From assembly GCF_012275515.1 (NCBI RefSeq), contig NZ_JAAZQL010000006.1:273357-337356 (forward strand): a stretch of 64,000 nucleotides of DNA, in the 5' to 3' direction. Each line of letters begins with the position of its first letter. The first letter of the stretch is position 1. The DNA is from Novosphingobium sp. SG707. GTDB lineage: Bacteria; Pseudomonadota; Alphaproteobacteria; Sphingomonadales; Sphingomonadaceae. A model generated the notes under the pieces. The model had not been told where the DNA came from. It ran no database searches and saw nothing but the letters and a program-made list of their open reading frames with translations. The position numbers and the translations under genes were made by a program. Below, one piece after another: positions 25,357 through 33,431 of the stretch.

Positions 25357-25742
25357 AATTCGATAGGCATGGAAATATGGATGTGGCGGAGGAGAGTCAA
25401 TTGATGATCGTCATTCATTTCGGACCAATTCGGAGTCCGCTGTTGCGCGATAAACGAAAGGGAACTTTGGTCGATAAAGGATGCCGAAGAGACTGTGCCC
25501 CTTATAGCGGCGGGCCAAACCCACATCACAAAACTTCATGCCGGAGCAGAAGTGAAAACAGCGGAAGGTATCGCGGCGCGCGGTGATATGCGGCTGTGTA
25601 TCCCGGAGCGGAATAGATAGCTTTGTCGGGCTTGGGGAAGCATCGACATGGCTGATATCGACATGGCTGATATCGACATGGCTGATGCGGTGTGCCCGGC
25701 GCAAAAATAAAACCAGAATCATTCCCGGGAGGGTTCCAAACC
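25357..25742. promoter_or_regulatory. Divergent region between ars operon and TonB receptor
   Basis: This 386-bp gap must contain the ars promoter (minus) and the receptor promoter (plus). Small frames on both strands lack ribosome sites and resemble nothing. Its one striking feature is the triple 15-bp repeat at 25642-25686. TCAATTGA (25396-25403) is a short palindrome that could be part of an ArsR site, but this is weak. Confidence 0.45.
25642..25686 (+). repeat. Three tandem 15-bp repeats upstream of a TonB receptor
   Basis: ATCGACATGGCTGAT is repeated exactly three times without spacing, ending 56 bp before the receptor ATG at 25743. Fifteen bases is not a whole number of helical turns, so the copies rotate around the helix. 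The array may be a regulator-binding array, a slippage site in the promoter or leader, or without function. Confidence 0.95.
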
Positions 25743-28259
25743 ATGAAGCTTCATCTCCTTTCGAGCACCGCCTTTGTCCTGTGCGCGGCGGCCCCGGCCT
25801 ATGCGGCCGATGCAGCAAACCCGCCGCCCGCCGCAGACATCATCGTGACGGGGACGCGCCTGACCGGGATGCGCGCGCAGGATAGCGCGGCGCCGGTTCA
25901 GGTGGTCGGGGTGCAGGCCCTGCAAAATGTAGGCCCGCCTGATCTTGGACCGGCGCTTTCGGCATCGCTGCCTTCGCTGAATTTTCAGGGCTTTGGCAAT
26001 GATACGGCCAATCTCACGCTTTCGGCGGCGCTGCGCGGCATCAGCCCGAACGAAACGCTGGTGCTGATCAACGGCAAGCGCCGTCATACTACGGCCAACC
26101 TCGCCGTTGCCGGTGGCAGCCCCTATTCCGGAAGTGCCACGACCGACCTGAGCTTCGTTCCGGTGGCATCGATCCAGCGGGTCGAAGTGTTGCAGGATGG
26201 CGCGGCGGCCCAATACGGATCCGATGCGATCGCGGGCGTGGTCAATATCATCACCAAGACGGCGGATCATGGCGGCATGGTGACCGCCTCGGGCGGGAAA
26301 AACTACGAAAACGGCGGCGCCACCGCTTCGGCCGCGATCAATGCGGGCATGAAGCTGGGCGAAAACGGCTTCATCAACCTGACCGGCGAGTACAAGTTTC
26401 ACGATTTCACCCAGCACGGCACCTGCGACCGCCGCTATTTCGACCCGCAGTGCAATATCACCGCGACCAATCCGGTTATCGTCGCCGGTCTCAAGGCGTC
26501 GGATGGGTTCCCCCGGGTCAACCGCATCAATGGCGATGCGCGCTACACCATCTACAACGTGAGCTTCAGCGCGGGCTATGATCTGGGCAGCGCGCAGCTT
26601 TATGCTTTCGGCAGCTATGGCAACCGCAGCGCGCGCTCGAACCAGAACTATCGCGTCGGTAACCGCGTCTCCGGCACGACGGCCACGGGGACGACCGTCT
26701 ATCCCTTGCCCAATGGTTTTACCCCGCAGGAAGGCGTGCGTGAGGAAGACTTCTCGCTGACCGCCGGCATCAAGGGCAAGGCGGCTGGGTGGAACTATGA
26801 CCTCTCGGGCACCTATGGCCGCGACACGGTCAAGCTCTTCACGCTGAACTCGGCCAACCGTGGCCTGTTTTCGGCGCTCCAGTCGACCAGTGCCACGCCG
26901 CTCACCGGGCTGCAGCGCGATTTCTATGACGGTCAGTTGTCGAACAGCGAATGGGCGGCCAACCTCGACCTCAACCGTGAATTCGAAGTGGGCTTTGCCA
27001 AGCCGATCACGCTGGCTCTGGGCGCCGAGTATCGCCGCGACACCTATGCCATCGGTGAGGGCGAGTGGGCCGCCAATGCCTATGGCGGCGGTCAGGGCTA
27101 TCAGGGTTTTGCCGAAACCGACGCGGGCGTATTCAGCCGCACCGGCTATGCTTTTTATGCCGACCTTGCCGCCGATCCGGTGGCGGGGCTGCACACCGAC
27201 CTTGCGGGGCGCTATGAGCATTTCTCCGACTTCGGATCGGTCACGACGGGTAAGCTGACCGCCCGCTATGACTTCTCGCCCGCCTTCGCCCTGCGCGGCA
27301 CTGTCGCCAACGGGTTCCGCGCGCCCTGCCTGGCCGAAGAGCATTATTCGTCGGTCAATGTCGGGCCGGGCTATGTCTATGGCCAGTTCCCGGCCAATTC
27401 GGCCTCCTCGCAACTGCTGGGCTTCTCGCAGCTCAAGCCTGAACGGTCGACCAACCTGTCGCTCGGGATCGTCGCCCATCCGGCGCCCAAACTGCAATTG
27501 ACGCTCGATGCCTATCAGATCAGCATCAAGCGCCGCATCGTCGGATCGGGCGACATCTTCGGCTCCAACGGGTCGACGGTGGTGTCTCAGGCCGTGCTCG
27601 ATGCGCTGTCGGCACGCAAGATTTCGGTGGCGGATGCAACGTCCTATGCCGGTATCGACATCTTCACCAACGGGGCCGACACCCGCACCCGCGGGGTTGA
27701 GGCAACCGCCAATTATGCCAGCGATTTTGGCGAGGCCAATCACGTCGACTGGTCGCTGGGGGTAAACTATAACAAAACCGAGATCACCAACATCATCGAT
27801 CTGCCTGCGGCGGTCTATAACGCCAGCCAGGGGCAGACGAAGCTGATGACGCAATATGCGATGGATGCGCTGACCACGGCCTCGCCGCGGGTCAAGGCGA
27901 TTGCCAACGCATTGTGGAGCCACGGGCCGCTCAAGGTGAACCTGCGCGAGACGATGTATGGCGTCACCAGCCAGCACTTCAGCCCCGATGGCTCCGGGCA
28001 GGGCAGCAGCGCGCAGTTGGTCCGGATCGGCACGACCTTCATCACCGATCTCGACATCGGCTATGCGTTGACGCCAAAGCTTCGGTTCAATGCGGGCGCG
28101 AACAACCTGTTCAACAAGCAGGCGCCGATGATGCCGACTGTCACCGTCAATGGCACGCAGCGGCCGCTGCTCAACAATATCTATAATGCCGCCATCGCCT
28201 TTACGCCCTGGGGCATCAACGGCGGTTACTATTACGGGCGGGTTACCTACAACTTCTGA
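25743..28259 (+). CDS. TonB-dependent receptor (sulfotransferase-linked)
   Basis: An 838-residue outer-membrane receptor. The signal peptide is MKLHLLSSTAFVLCAAAPAYA. The TonB box region ADIIVTGTRLTGM precedes a plug with LRGISPNETLVLINGKRRH and RVEVLQDGAAAQYGSDAIAGVVNII. The barrel ends in NGGYYYGRVTYNF. GGGAGGG lies eight bases before the ATG at 25743; an upstream in-frame ATG at 25692 would remove the signal peptide from the N-terminus. A gene for a TPR-sulfotransferase begins 95 bp downstream after a hairpin. Receptors of this plug type with a linked sulfotransferase recur in sphingomonads; the ligand is unknown. Confidence 0.92.
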   Translation: MKLHLLSSTAFVLCAAAPAYAADAANPPPAADIIVTGTRLTGMRAQDSAAPVQVVGVQALQNVGPPDLGPALSASLPSLNFQGFGNDTANLTLSAALRGISPNETLVLINGKRRHTTANLAVAGGSPYSGSATTDLSFVPVASIQRVEVLQDGAAAQYGSDAIAGVVNIITKTADHGGMVTASGGKNYENGGATASAAINAGMKLGENGFINLTGEYKFHDFTQHGTCDRRYFDPQCNITATNPVIVAGLKASDGFPRVNRINGDARYTIYNVSFSAGYDLGSAQLYAFGSYGNRSARSNQNYRVGNRVSGTTATGTTVYPLPNGFTPQEGVREEDFSLTAGIKGKAAGWNYDLSGTYGRDTVKLFTLNSANRGLFSALQSTSATPLTGLQRDFYDGQLSNSEWAANLDLNREFEVGFAKPITLALGAEYRRDTYAIGEGEWAANAYGGGQGYQGFAETDAGVFSRTGYAFYADLAADPVAGLHTDLAGRYEHFSDFGSVTTGKLTARYDFSPAFALRGTVANGFRAPCLAEEHYSSVNVGPGYVYGQFPANSASSQLLGFSQLKPERSTNLSLGIVAHPAPKLQLTLDAYQISIKRRIVGSGDIFGSNGSTVVSQAVLDALSARKISVADATSYAGIDIFTNGADTRTRGVEATANYASDFGEANHVDWSLGVNYNKTEITNIIDLPAAVYNASQGQTKLMTQYAMDALTTASPRVKAIANALWSHGPLKVNLRETMYGVTSQHFSPDGSGQGSSAQLVRIGTTFITDLDIGYALTPKLRFNAGANNLFNKQAPMMPTVTVNGTQRPLLNNIYNAAIAFTPWGINGGYYYGRVTYNF

Positions 28260-28268
28260 GGCTGGGCG

Positions 28269-28300
28269 GGGCCGTTCCGCAAGATGTTGCGGGGCGGCCC
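28269..28300 (+). terminator. Two-part hairpin between receptor and sulfotransferase genes
   Basis: GGGCCG (28269-28274) pairs with CGGCCC (28295-28300), enclosing a second perfect stem CCGCAA/TTGCGG (28277-28282 with 28287-28292) around GATG. No T-run follows. It may terminate most receptor transcripts while allowing some read-through into the next gene. Confidence 0.55.
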
Positions 28301-28354
28301 TCGCGCTGCCAGACTATGGACATGCGGGGGAATTGACCCCGCCCGGAGAGCGGC

Positions 28355-30304
28355 ATGACCGATCCTGTTGAGCAAGCGGCCGCAGCCCTCGCCGACAATC
28401 CCACGCAGGCAAGCCGACTGGCGCAGGCGCTGGTCATGCAAAACGCGGCCGATCCGCGACCCCGGTTGATCCTCGCTTCGGCTTTGCGCCGTCTGGGCAA
28501 GCCGAGCGAAGCCCTGCCGCTGCTTGTCGCGCTGGCGGCGCAGTGGCCCCGTGCCGCCCGCACGCGTTATGAACTGGGCCTGTCGCTTTCGCTGCTGGGG
28601 CGCGAAGAGGAGGGCATCGCGCATCTGGAGGCGGCGGTTGCCATCGAGCCGGGGCTGGTGGAGGCGTGGGAAGCCCTGTCGAACACGGCCTTTGCGCTAG
28701 GGCGCTATGCAACCGAAGCGCAGGCGCAAGCGAGGCTGGCGCGGCTTTCCATTGCAGACCTCCGGCTTGCCGCAGCGGCCGAGGCGGTGGCGCTGGGCCG
28801 CTGCGAGGATGCCGAGCCGGTATTGCGGGACTATCTGGCAAGCCATCCCGATCACGTCGAAGCCTTGCGCCTGCTCTCCGACTGCCTCTCTGTCGCCGGG
28901 GCGCATGAACAGGCCGAAGCGCTCCTGCGCCATGCCCTGACGATTCAGCCCGAGCTCGCCCCACTGCGCTTTGCTCTCGCGCGGGCCTTGTTTGCGGCGC
29001 AGCGAGCCGAAGCGGCCCTGCTGGAATTGGCGCCGCTGGAGCGGGCTGATCCGGCCAACCCGGCCTATCGCAACCTGCGGGGGGCCTGTCTTGCGCTGCT
29101 GGGCGATGAGGCCGGTGCGGCAGCGATCCAGGGCGAGCTGGCGGCGCGCTATCCTGCCAACCCGCGCATTGCGGTGAACCTCGGGCACGCGTGGCGCACG
29201 CGTGGCGATCGCGACGGCGCGATTGCCGCATACCGTCGCGCCGCCGCGCTGCAGCCGACGAACGGTGAGGCGTGGTGGAGTCTGGCCAACCTCAAGATCG
29301 GCGTACTGGGCGATGCGGATGAAAGCGAGATGCGCCGTATTCTGCAGAGGCCGGATCTGGATGAGCGGGATCGCATGCGATTGTCCTATGCGCTGGGCCG
29401 GTTGCTTGAGGATGCGGGGCGTTTTGCCGAGAGTTTCAAACATTATGCAGCAGGAGCAGCATTCGCCCTTCGGCAGCGCCAGGCACCCGCGCCCGACTAT
29501 GGGCAATTGGCGGCCGAAATCGGCGTGCTCTTTTCCGAGGATTTCTTCGCCCTCCGATCCGGTTGGGGAGCGAGGAGCACGGCGCCTATTTTTGTCGTCG
29601 GCCTGCCTCGGTCGGGCTCGACGCTGGTGGAGCAGATCCTCGCTACGCACCCGGATATCGAAGGCACGATGGAATTGCCCTATATGGGAAGCATCGCCGG
29701 TCGTCTGGCGGCCACAGGCCCGGATGCCGTATCCCGCCTGACCGAGCCGGAGGTGCGGGCGCTTGGGGAGGAATATCTGGCGCAGGCGGAGATTCACCGC
29801 CGATTGGGGCGGCCACACTTTATTGACAAGATGCCGAATAACTTCCGCCACGTCAGGCTGATCCGGTTGATCTTGCCGAATGCGAGGATCATCGATGTGC
29901 GGCGCCATCCGATGGCAGCGGGATTTTCGTGTTTCAAGCAGCTCTTCGCCAAAGGCCACGACTATTCCTACGATCTGGCCGAGGTAGGTATGTACTATCG
30001 GTTCTATCTGTTCGCGATGCAGCACTTTGCCAGGGTCCAGCCGGGCAAGATCTATACGCAGGTCTACGAGGACCTCGTCGCAGAACCCGAGACACAGATT
30101 GCCGCGCTGCTCGATGCGGCAGGAGTGGACTTCGCGCCGGAATGCCTGCGCTTTCACGAGAACCGGCGGGCCGTGCGGACCGTCAGTTCCGAGCAGGTGC
30201 GACAGCCGATCTATCGTTCCGCCCTTGAGCATTGGCGCCATTACGAGGCATTTCTTGGGCCACTAGAGCAGGCCTTGGGGGATGCTGGTTCAAACTGGCA
30301 CTGA
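28355..30304 (+). CDS. TPR-repeat sulfotransferase
   Basis: A 649-residue two-domain protein. Residues about 20-380 are tetratricopeptide repeats (for example RYELGLSLSLLGREEEGIAH and NLGHAWRTRGDRDGAIAAYR). Residues about 405-630 are a PAPS-dependent sulfotransferase. Its 5'-phosphosulfate loop is GLPRSGSTLVEQIL (Gly416-Ser422) and its 3'-phosphate motif is VRRHPMAAGFSCFKQ. It has no signal peptide, so sulfation would occur in the cytoplasm; the TPR part probably presents a protein or peptide acceptor. It is adjacent to a TonB receptor in the same direction. The acceptor is unknown. The start at 28355 is an ATG with GGAGAG nearby. Confidence 0.9.
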   Translation: MTDPVEQAAAALADNPTQASRLAQALVMQNAADPRPRLILASALRRLGKPSEALPLLVALAAQWPRAARTRYELGLSLSLLGREEEGIAHLEAAVAIEPGLVEAWEALSNTAFALGRYATEAQAQARLARLSIADLRLAAAAEAVALGRCEDAEPVLRDYLASHPDHVEALRLLSDCLSVAGAHEQAEALLRHALTIQPELAPLRFALARALFAAQRAEAALLELAPLERADPANPAYRNLRGACLALLGDEAGAAAIQGELAARYPANPRIAVNLGHAWRTRGDRDGAIAAYRRAAALQPTNGEAWWSLANLKIGVLGDADESEMRRILQRPDLDERDRMRLSYALGRLLEDAGRFAESFKHYAAGAAFALRQRQAPAPDYGQLAAEIGVLFSEDFFALRSGWGARSTAPIFVVGLPRSGSTLVEQILATHPDIEGTMELPYMGSIAGRLAATGPDAVSRLTEPEVRALGEEYLAQAEIHRRLGRPHFIDKMPNNFRHVRLIRLILPNARIIDVRRHPMAAGFSCFKQLFAKGHDYSYDLAEVGMYYRFYLFAMQHFARVQPGKIYTQVYEDLVAEPETQIAALLDAAGVDFAPECLRFHENRRAVRTVSSEQVRQPIYRSALEHWRHYEAFLGPLEQALGDAGSNWH

Positions 30305-30399
30305 ACGCCATTGAGGAACAAGCATCGGCTTGGACCGAACGCCCATACGCGCACGGAGGTTTTGTCAAAGCAGCCTCGGCGCTGAACCATTTCAACCCT

Positions 30400-30663
30400 A
30401 TCCTTTGGAACGGCAGGCTGAAGCTGCGCCAGATGGATCAGCGCCTCATGGGCGGTGACAAAGACCTCCATGATGCCCGCCGCCTCGACCAGACCCAGAT
30501 TGTTGGGCAGGGGCAGCGCCATACGATAATCAAGGCGGGCCAATTCGGCATAGGCCCCGCCGCCGGTAATGCCCATCACCCGGTCGCCCACCTTATAGCC
30601 GGGCACATTGCGGATCTGGAGAACATCGGCATCGCCAAATGCGTCGAATTGAATGGCTTTCAT
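30400..30663 (-). pseudogene. Zinc-type alcohol dehydrogenase/quinone oxidoreductase remnant
   Basis: The frame starts convincingly at 30663 with MKAIQFDAFGDADVLQIRNVP. It then jumps to GYKVGDRVMGITGGGAYAEL and LPNNLGLVEAAGIMEVFVTAHEALI. In the medium-chain reductase family about 50 residues normally lie between these parts, and the whole Rossmann domain should follow. Here the match stops near 30412, so the gene has an internal deletion and a lost C-terminal half. The ATG overlaps the stop of the fragment upstream (ATGA), showing a former operon. Confidence 0.75.
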
Positions 30664-30797
30664 TGGTCTCCTCCCGCCTGGGCGCCCAGTGTGGCGGCCG
30701 CGATCGCCGAGGCCGTGATCGCGGCGGGGAAACCGACGTAGAACGGAAGATGCGTGATCAGCGCCCCCAGTTCCGCTCTGGTCACGCCATTTTGGCA
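30660..30797 (-). pseudogene. 3' fragment of a carboxymuconolactone-decarboxylase-family gene
   Basis: About 44 C-terminal codons remain: CQNGVTRAELGALITHLPFY, then VGFPAAITASAIAAATLGAQ, ending at a TGA that overlaps the quinone reductase ATG. NGVT-x-x-E-L-x-x-x-I-x-H-x-x-x-Y is the CMD-family tail. The 5' part is gone, cut at about 30797 where a LysR-like fragment on the other strand begins. Confidence 0.65.
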
Positions 30798-30890
30798 AGC
30801 ACTATGTTATCCCCATTGCCCATGCGCTGATGGAGCAGCACCCGGATTTCAGCATCGAACTGGACCTGACCGAGCGGTTGGCTGCCCCTG
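30796..30890 (+). pseudogene. Fragment of a LysR-type regulator
   Basis: About 30 codons on the plus strand read YVIPIAHALMEQHPDFSIEL followed by DLTER, matching the start of a LysR effector domain (V-x-P-x-L-x-x-F-x-x-x-x-P-x-x-x-L-x-L). Neither the DNA-binding domain nor the rest of the sensor domain is present. It abuts the CMD fragment. A LysR gene divergent from such an oxidoreductase pair would be a normal ancestral arrangement. Confidence 0.5.
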
Positions 30891-31014
30891 TGCTGGAGCG
30901 GCTGGATGCGGTGAGCCGGTTCCGACAGCCCGGTCAGCGACCGGGAAAGTCCGATCTGGCGGCGCAAGCGAACAGAACTATTCTCCGTCAAAACCTTGAG
31001 CTATCGTGTGCCTC

Positions 31015-32166
31015 ATGATCACCCGTCTTGCCGTTGCCGGCTATCGATCCTTGCGCGATGTGGTTCTGGAACTGGGCCAGTTGACGCTGATCACCGGCGG
31101 CAATGGGAGTGGCAAATCCAGCCTCTATCGATCATTGCGTTTGTTGTCTGAAGCCGCCCAAGGGCGCCTGATCGCCACGCTGGCTGGCGAGGGCGGCTTG
31201 TCATCGACAATGTGGGCCGGGCCGGAAAAGTTCAGTCGCGAGATGCTGAGCGGCCGGCAACGCATAACCGGCACGGTGCGGTCCGGCCCGGTAAGCCTGC
31301 GCCTTGGCTTCTCCGGCGAGGATTTCGGCTATGCCATTGATCTTGGCCGCCCCGAACCGATGCACCCATTCCAGCATGACCCGGAGATCAAGGTCGAGGC
31401 AATGTGGACCGGCGAGGTGCTGGGGCGGACGAACCTGTTTGCCGAGAGGCGGGGGCCCGCGGTCAGCCTGCGTTCCTCCGCCACCGGGGAATGGCGCAGC
31501 GCCTTCGCCAATCTGTCCGCATTTGACAGCATGGTCACCCATTGCGCCGATCCGGTCGATGGGCTGGAATTGCTGCTGATGCGTGAGCGGATGCGCAACT
31601 GGCGCTTTTACGACAGCCTGCGCACTGATGCCGAAGCCCCAGCTCGACGCCCGCATGTGATGACTTACACGCCGGTGTTGGGCGCGGATGGGGCGGATTT
31701 AGCCCCCGCCATCGCCACAATTCAGGCTATCGGGGATGGCGATACCTTTGCCGAAGCCATTGACGATGCCTTCCCCGGATCGCGGATCGAGATCGAGGGC
31801 GATGAATATGGCATGACGGTGATGCACCAGCGCGGCCTGTTGCGCCCGTTCGAGGCCAAGGAACTGTCGGATGGCACCTTGCGCTATCTGCTGTTGGTCA
31901 CCGCGCTGCTTTCTCCGCGCCCGCCCGAGATCATGATCCTCAATGAGCCGGAGGCCAGCCTGCATCCCTCCCTGCTCGACGCGCTGGCCCGCCTTTTGAT
32001 CGAGGCATCGCGCCGCAGCCAGATTGTGCTGGTGTCGCACAGTGATCGGCTGATTGCTGGCCTGCGCAGGGCAGGGGAGCTTCAGGAAATCCGTTTGTCA
32101 AAAACCATGGGCGAAACTCATGTCGAGGATCACGATGCCCCGCGCTGGACATGGCCAAAGCGCTGA
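31015..32166 (+). CDS. AAA ATPase, SMC/RecF-like (AAA_21 type)
   Basis: A 383-residue predicted ATPase of the COG4637/AAA_21 group. Walker A is GGNGSGKSS (residues 28-36). The signature-like segment is ELSDGTLRYLLLV, Walker B is PEIMILNEPEASLHPSLL, and the switch His is in IVLVSHSDRLIAGL. It resembles the ATPase part of OLD nucleases but has no TOPRIM domain. There is no Shine-Dalgarno before the ATG at 31015, and the two codons after the upstream MCL are weak alternatives. It stands between two scarred regions, with only a truncated small membrane protein behind it. Its role is unknown; defence or DNA repair is possible but unproven. Confidence 0.8.
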   Translation: MITRLAVAGYRSLRDVVLELGQLTLITGGNGSGKSSLYRSLRLLSEAAQGRLIATLAGEGGLSSTMWAGPEKFSREMLSGRQRITGTVRSGPVSLRLGFSGEDFGYAIDLGRPEPMHPFQHDPEIKVEAMWTGEVLGRTNLFAERRGPAVSLRSSATGEWRSAFANLSAFDSMVTHCADPVDGLELLLMRERMRNWRFYDSLRTDAEAPARRPHVMTYTPVLGADGADLAPAIATIQAIGDGDTFAEAIDDAFPGSRIEIEGDEYGMTVMHQRGLLRPFEAKELSDGTLRYLLLVTALLSPRPPEIMILNEPEASLHPSLLDALARLLIEASRRSQIVLVSHSDRLIAGLRRAGELQEIRLSKTMGETHVEDHDAPRWTWPKR

Positions 32167-32187
32167 GATTGCATGCAGGAGCGTGGG

Positions 32188-32454
32188 ATGACTGTCCGCT
32201 ACCACCCCCTTGGCAAGGAACGCTTCACGGTGGAGCGCACGTTCGAAGGGGAGCAGATCCGGATCAAGGCCAAACGTCAGATTGTTCCGATGCTTTTCCT
32301 TCCAGTTTGGCTGGCTGGATGGACGGCGGGGGATATCGCAGCCATCACCCAACTCATGCAGCATTTCGAGCCGTTTCTGGTTTTCTGGCTCTGCGGATCG
32401 GTGTTCTCTATCCCGTGCCGCGCGGTACCGACCAGCCGCACCAATCAGGCCTGA
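32188..32454 (+). pseudogene. Truncated small membrane protein
   Basis: AGGAG lies six bases before an ATG that opens MTVRYHPLGKERFTVERTF. A first hydrophobic span, VPMLFLPVWLAGWTAGDIAAI, follows, and then the start of a second, FLVFWLCGSVF, which breaks off into a charged tail (VPTSRTNQA). Related small two-span proteins that I recall continue with the second span and a soluble C-terminus, so a frameshift or deletion around 32400 is likely. If it is intact it is an 88-residue membrane protein of unknown function. Confidence 0.5.
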
Positions 32455-32632
32455 TAGAAGCGCGCTCTCGACCATTCCAGCAGATCAGAATCATCTTGCA
32501 GTACGGGTGGCAGCCATAGAAAGTGTCCAGATTATCCTGAACTGACCATTCAAGACGGAGAAATGGGTTGTTCAAGGGCGTTGAGGCGTAACCGCAATCA
32601 AGACGATAGGTTGATGCCCGCTTCAGCTTCTC

Positions 32633-33319
32633 TCAGCTTGCGCTGTTTTGTTTCTGTTTGCCTGTTGGCAGCGCCTGGTCAATGAGGTGCCGGAAATTGC
32701 GGATCGTTTCCGCCTCGAAAGACTGGTCGGGCATGGCATAGCCGTGGACTGAATTGAGGCCGAGTGTCCTGTAGGCCAGCAGGCCGTAGAGCCACACGAA
32801 GGCGAAGTAGACCCGCTCCGCTTCGGCTGCGTCCAGAGGGCGGCCAACGAATGCCGCAGCGCGCTCTAGATAGAGGACAACGATCCGGCGGGACATCTTG
32901 CTGATCCGGTTCCAGCAATCGTCACCGGCGATGTGACGGCGAATGGCCGAGCGCAACAGACCCGCATGGCGCTGGAAATTGGCCATGGCGCTGCGGGCCA
33001 GGATTTCGGACAAAGCATCGAAAGCTATCGACGGATCGTTGAGCTGCTGTATCGCACCGCTTTCGCGCCGCTCCAGCATGTCATCAATCAAATAGTTGAA
33101 AAAATTCTCTTTTGTTCCGAATCGGTGGTAAAAGCTGCCGTTGGACGTGCCGGATGCCCCCACGATGTCGCGGATTGAGATCTGGTCAATATCCCTTTCG
33201 TCGAGGAGGCGCAGGGCCACATCAACCATCTGCCGATGACTGGTCAGGCTGCGCTGCTGGACGGGGGGCCTGGGAGGGAGCGGAGCGCTGACTGTGGCGG
33301 ACATGACACCATAGTCCAT
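32633..33319 (-). CDS. TetR family regulator of the aromatic-acid module
   Basis: A 228-residue TetR protein. The DNA-binding domain (about residues 28-75) contains MVDVALRLLDERDIDQISIR, then DIVGASGTSNGSFYHRFGTK, whose recognition helix is NGSFYHRFGTKENF. The C-terminal sensor domain is helical (about 90-215). The first ATG (33319) has GGAAGG directly against it; the ATG at 33304 is an alternative. It diverges from an AAHS-type MFS gene across about 110 bp and is the obvious candidate to control the transporter-receptor-decarboxylase genes in response to their aromatic substrate. Confidence 0.88.
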   Translation of the reverse strand: MDYGVMSATVSAPLPPRPPVQQRSLTSHRQMVDVALRLLDERDIDQISIRDIVGASGTSNGSFYHRFGTKENFFNYLIDDMLERRESGAIQQLNDPSIAFDALSEILARSAMANFQRHAGLLRSAIRRHIAGDDCWNRISKMSRRIVVLYLERAAAFVGRPLDAAEAERVYFAFVWLYGLLAYRTLGLNSVHGYAMPDQSFEAETIRNFRHLIDQALPTGKQKQNSAS

Positions 33320-33431
33320 CCTTCCAAAAGATAGTCAAGCATCCGGCGAACTTTCCGCTTGCGCAAAAATAGACCCCGTGCTCTAGTTTTTCCAATCAAA
33401 AATGAAACAGAACCTTGTGGAGAGGTGCATT

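Noticed and set aside
25719..27977. A 752-codon minus-strand frame opposite the third receptor
   Set aside because: Antisense shadow; composition rich in Arg, Gly, His and Ile as expected from reversed coding sequence.
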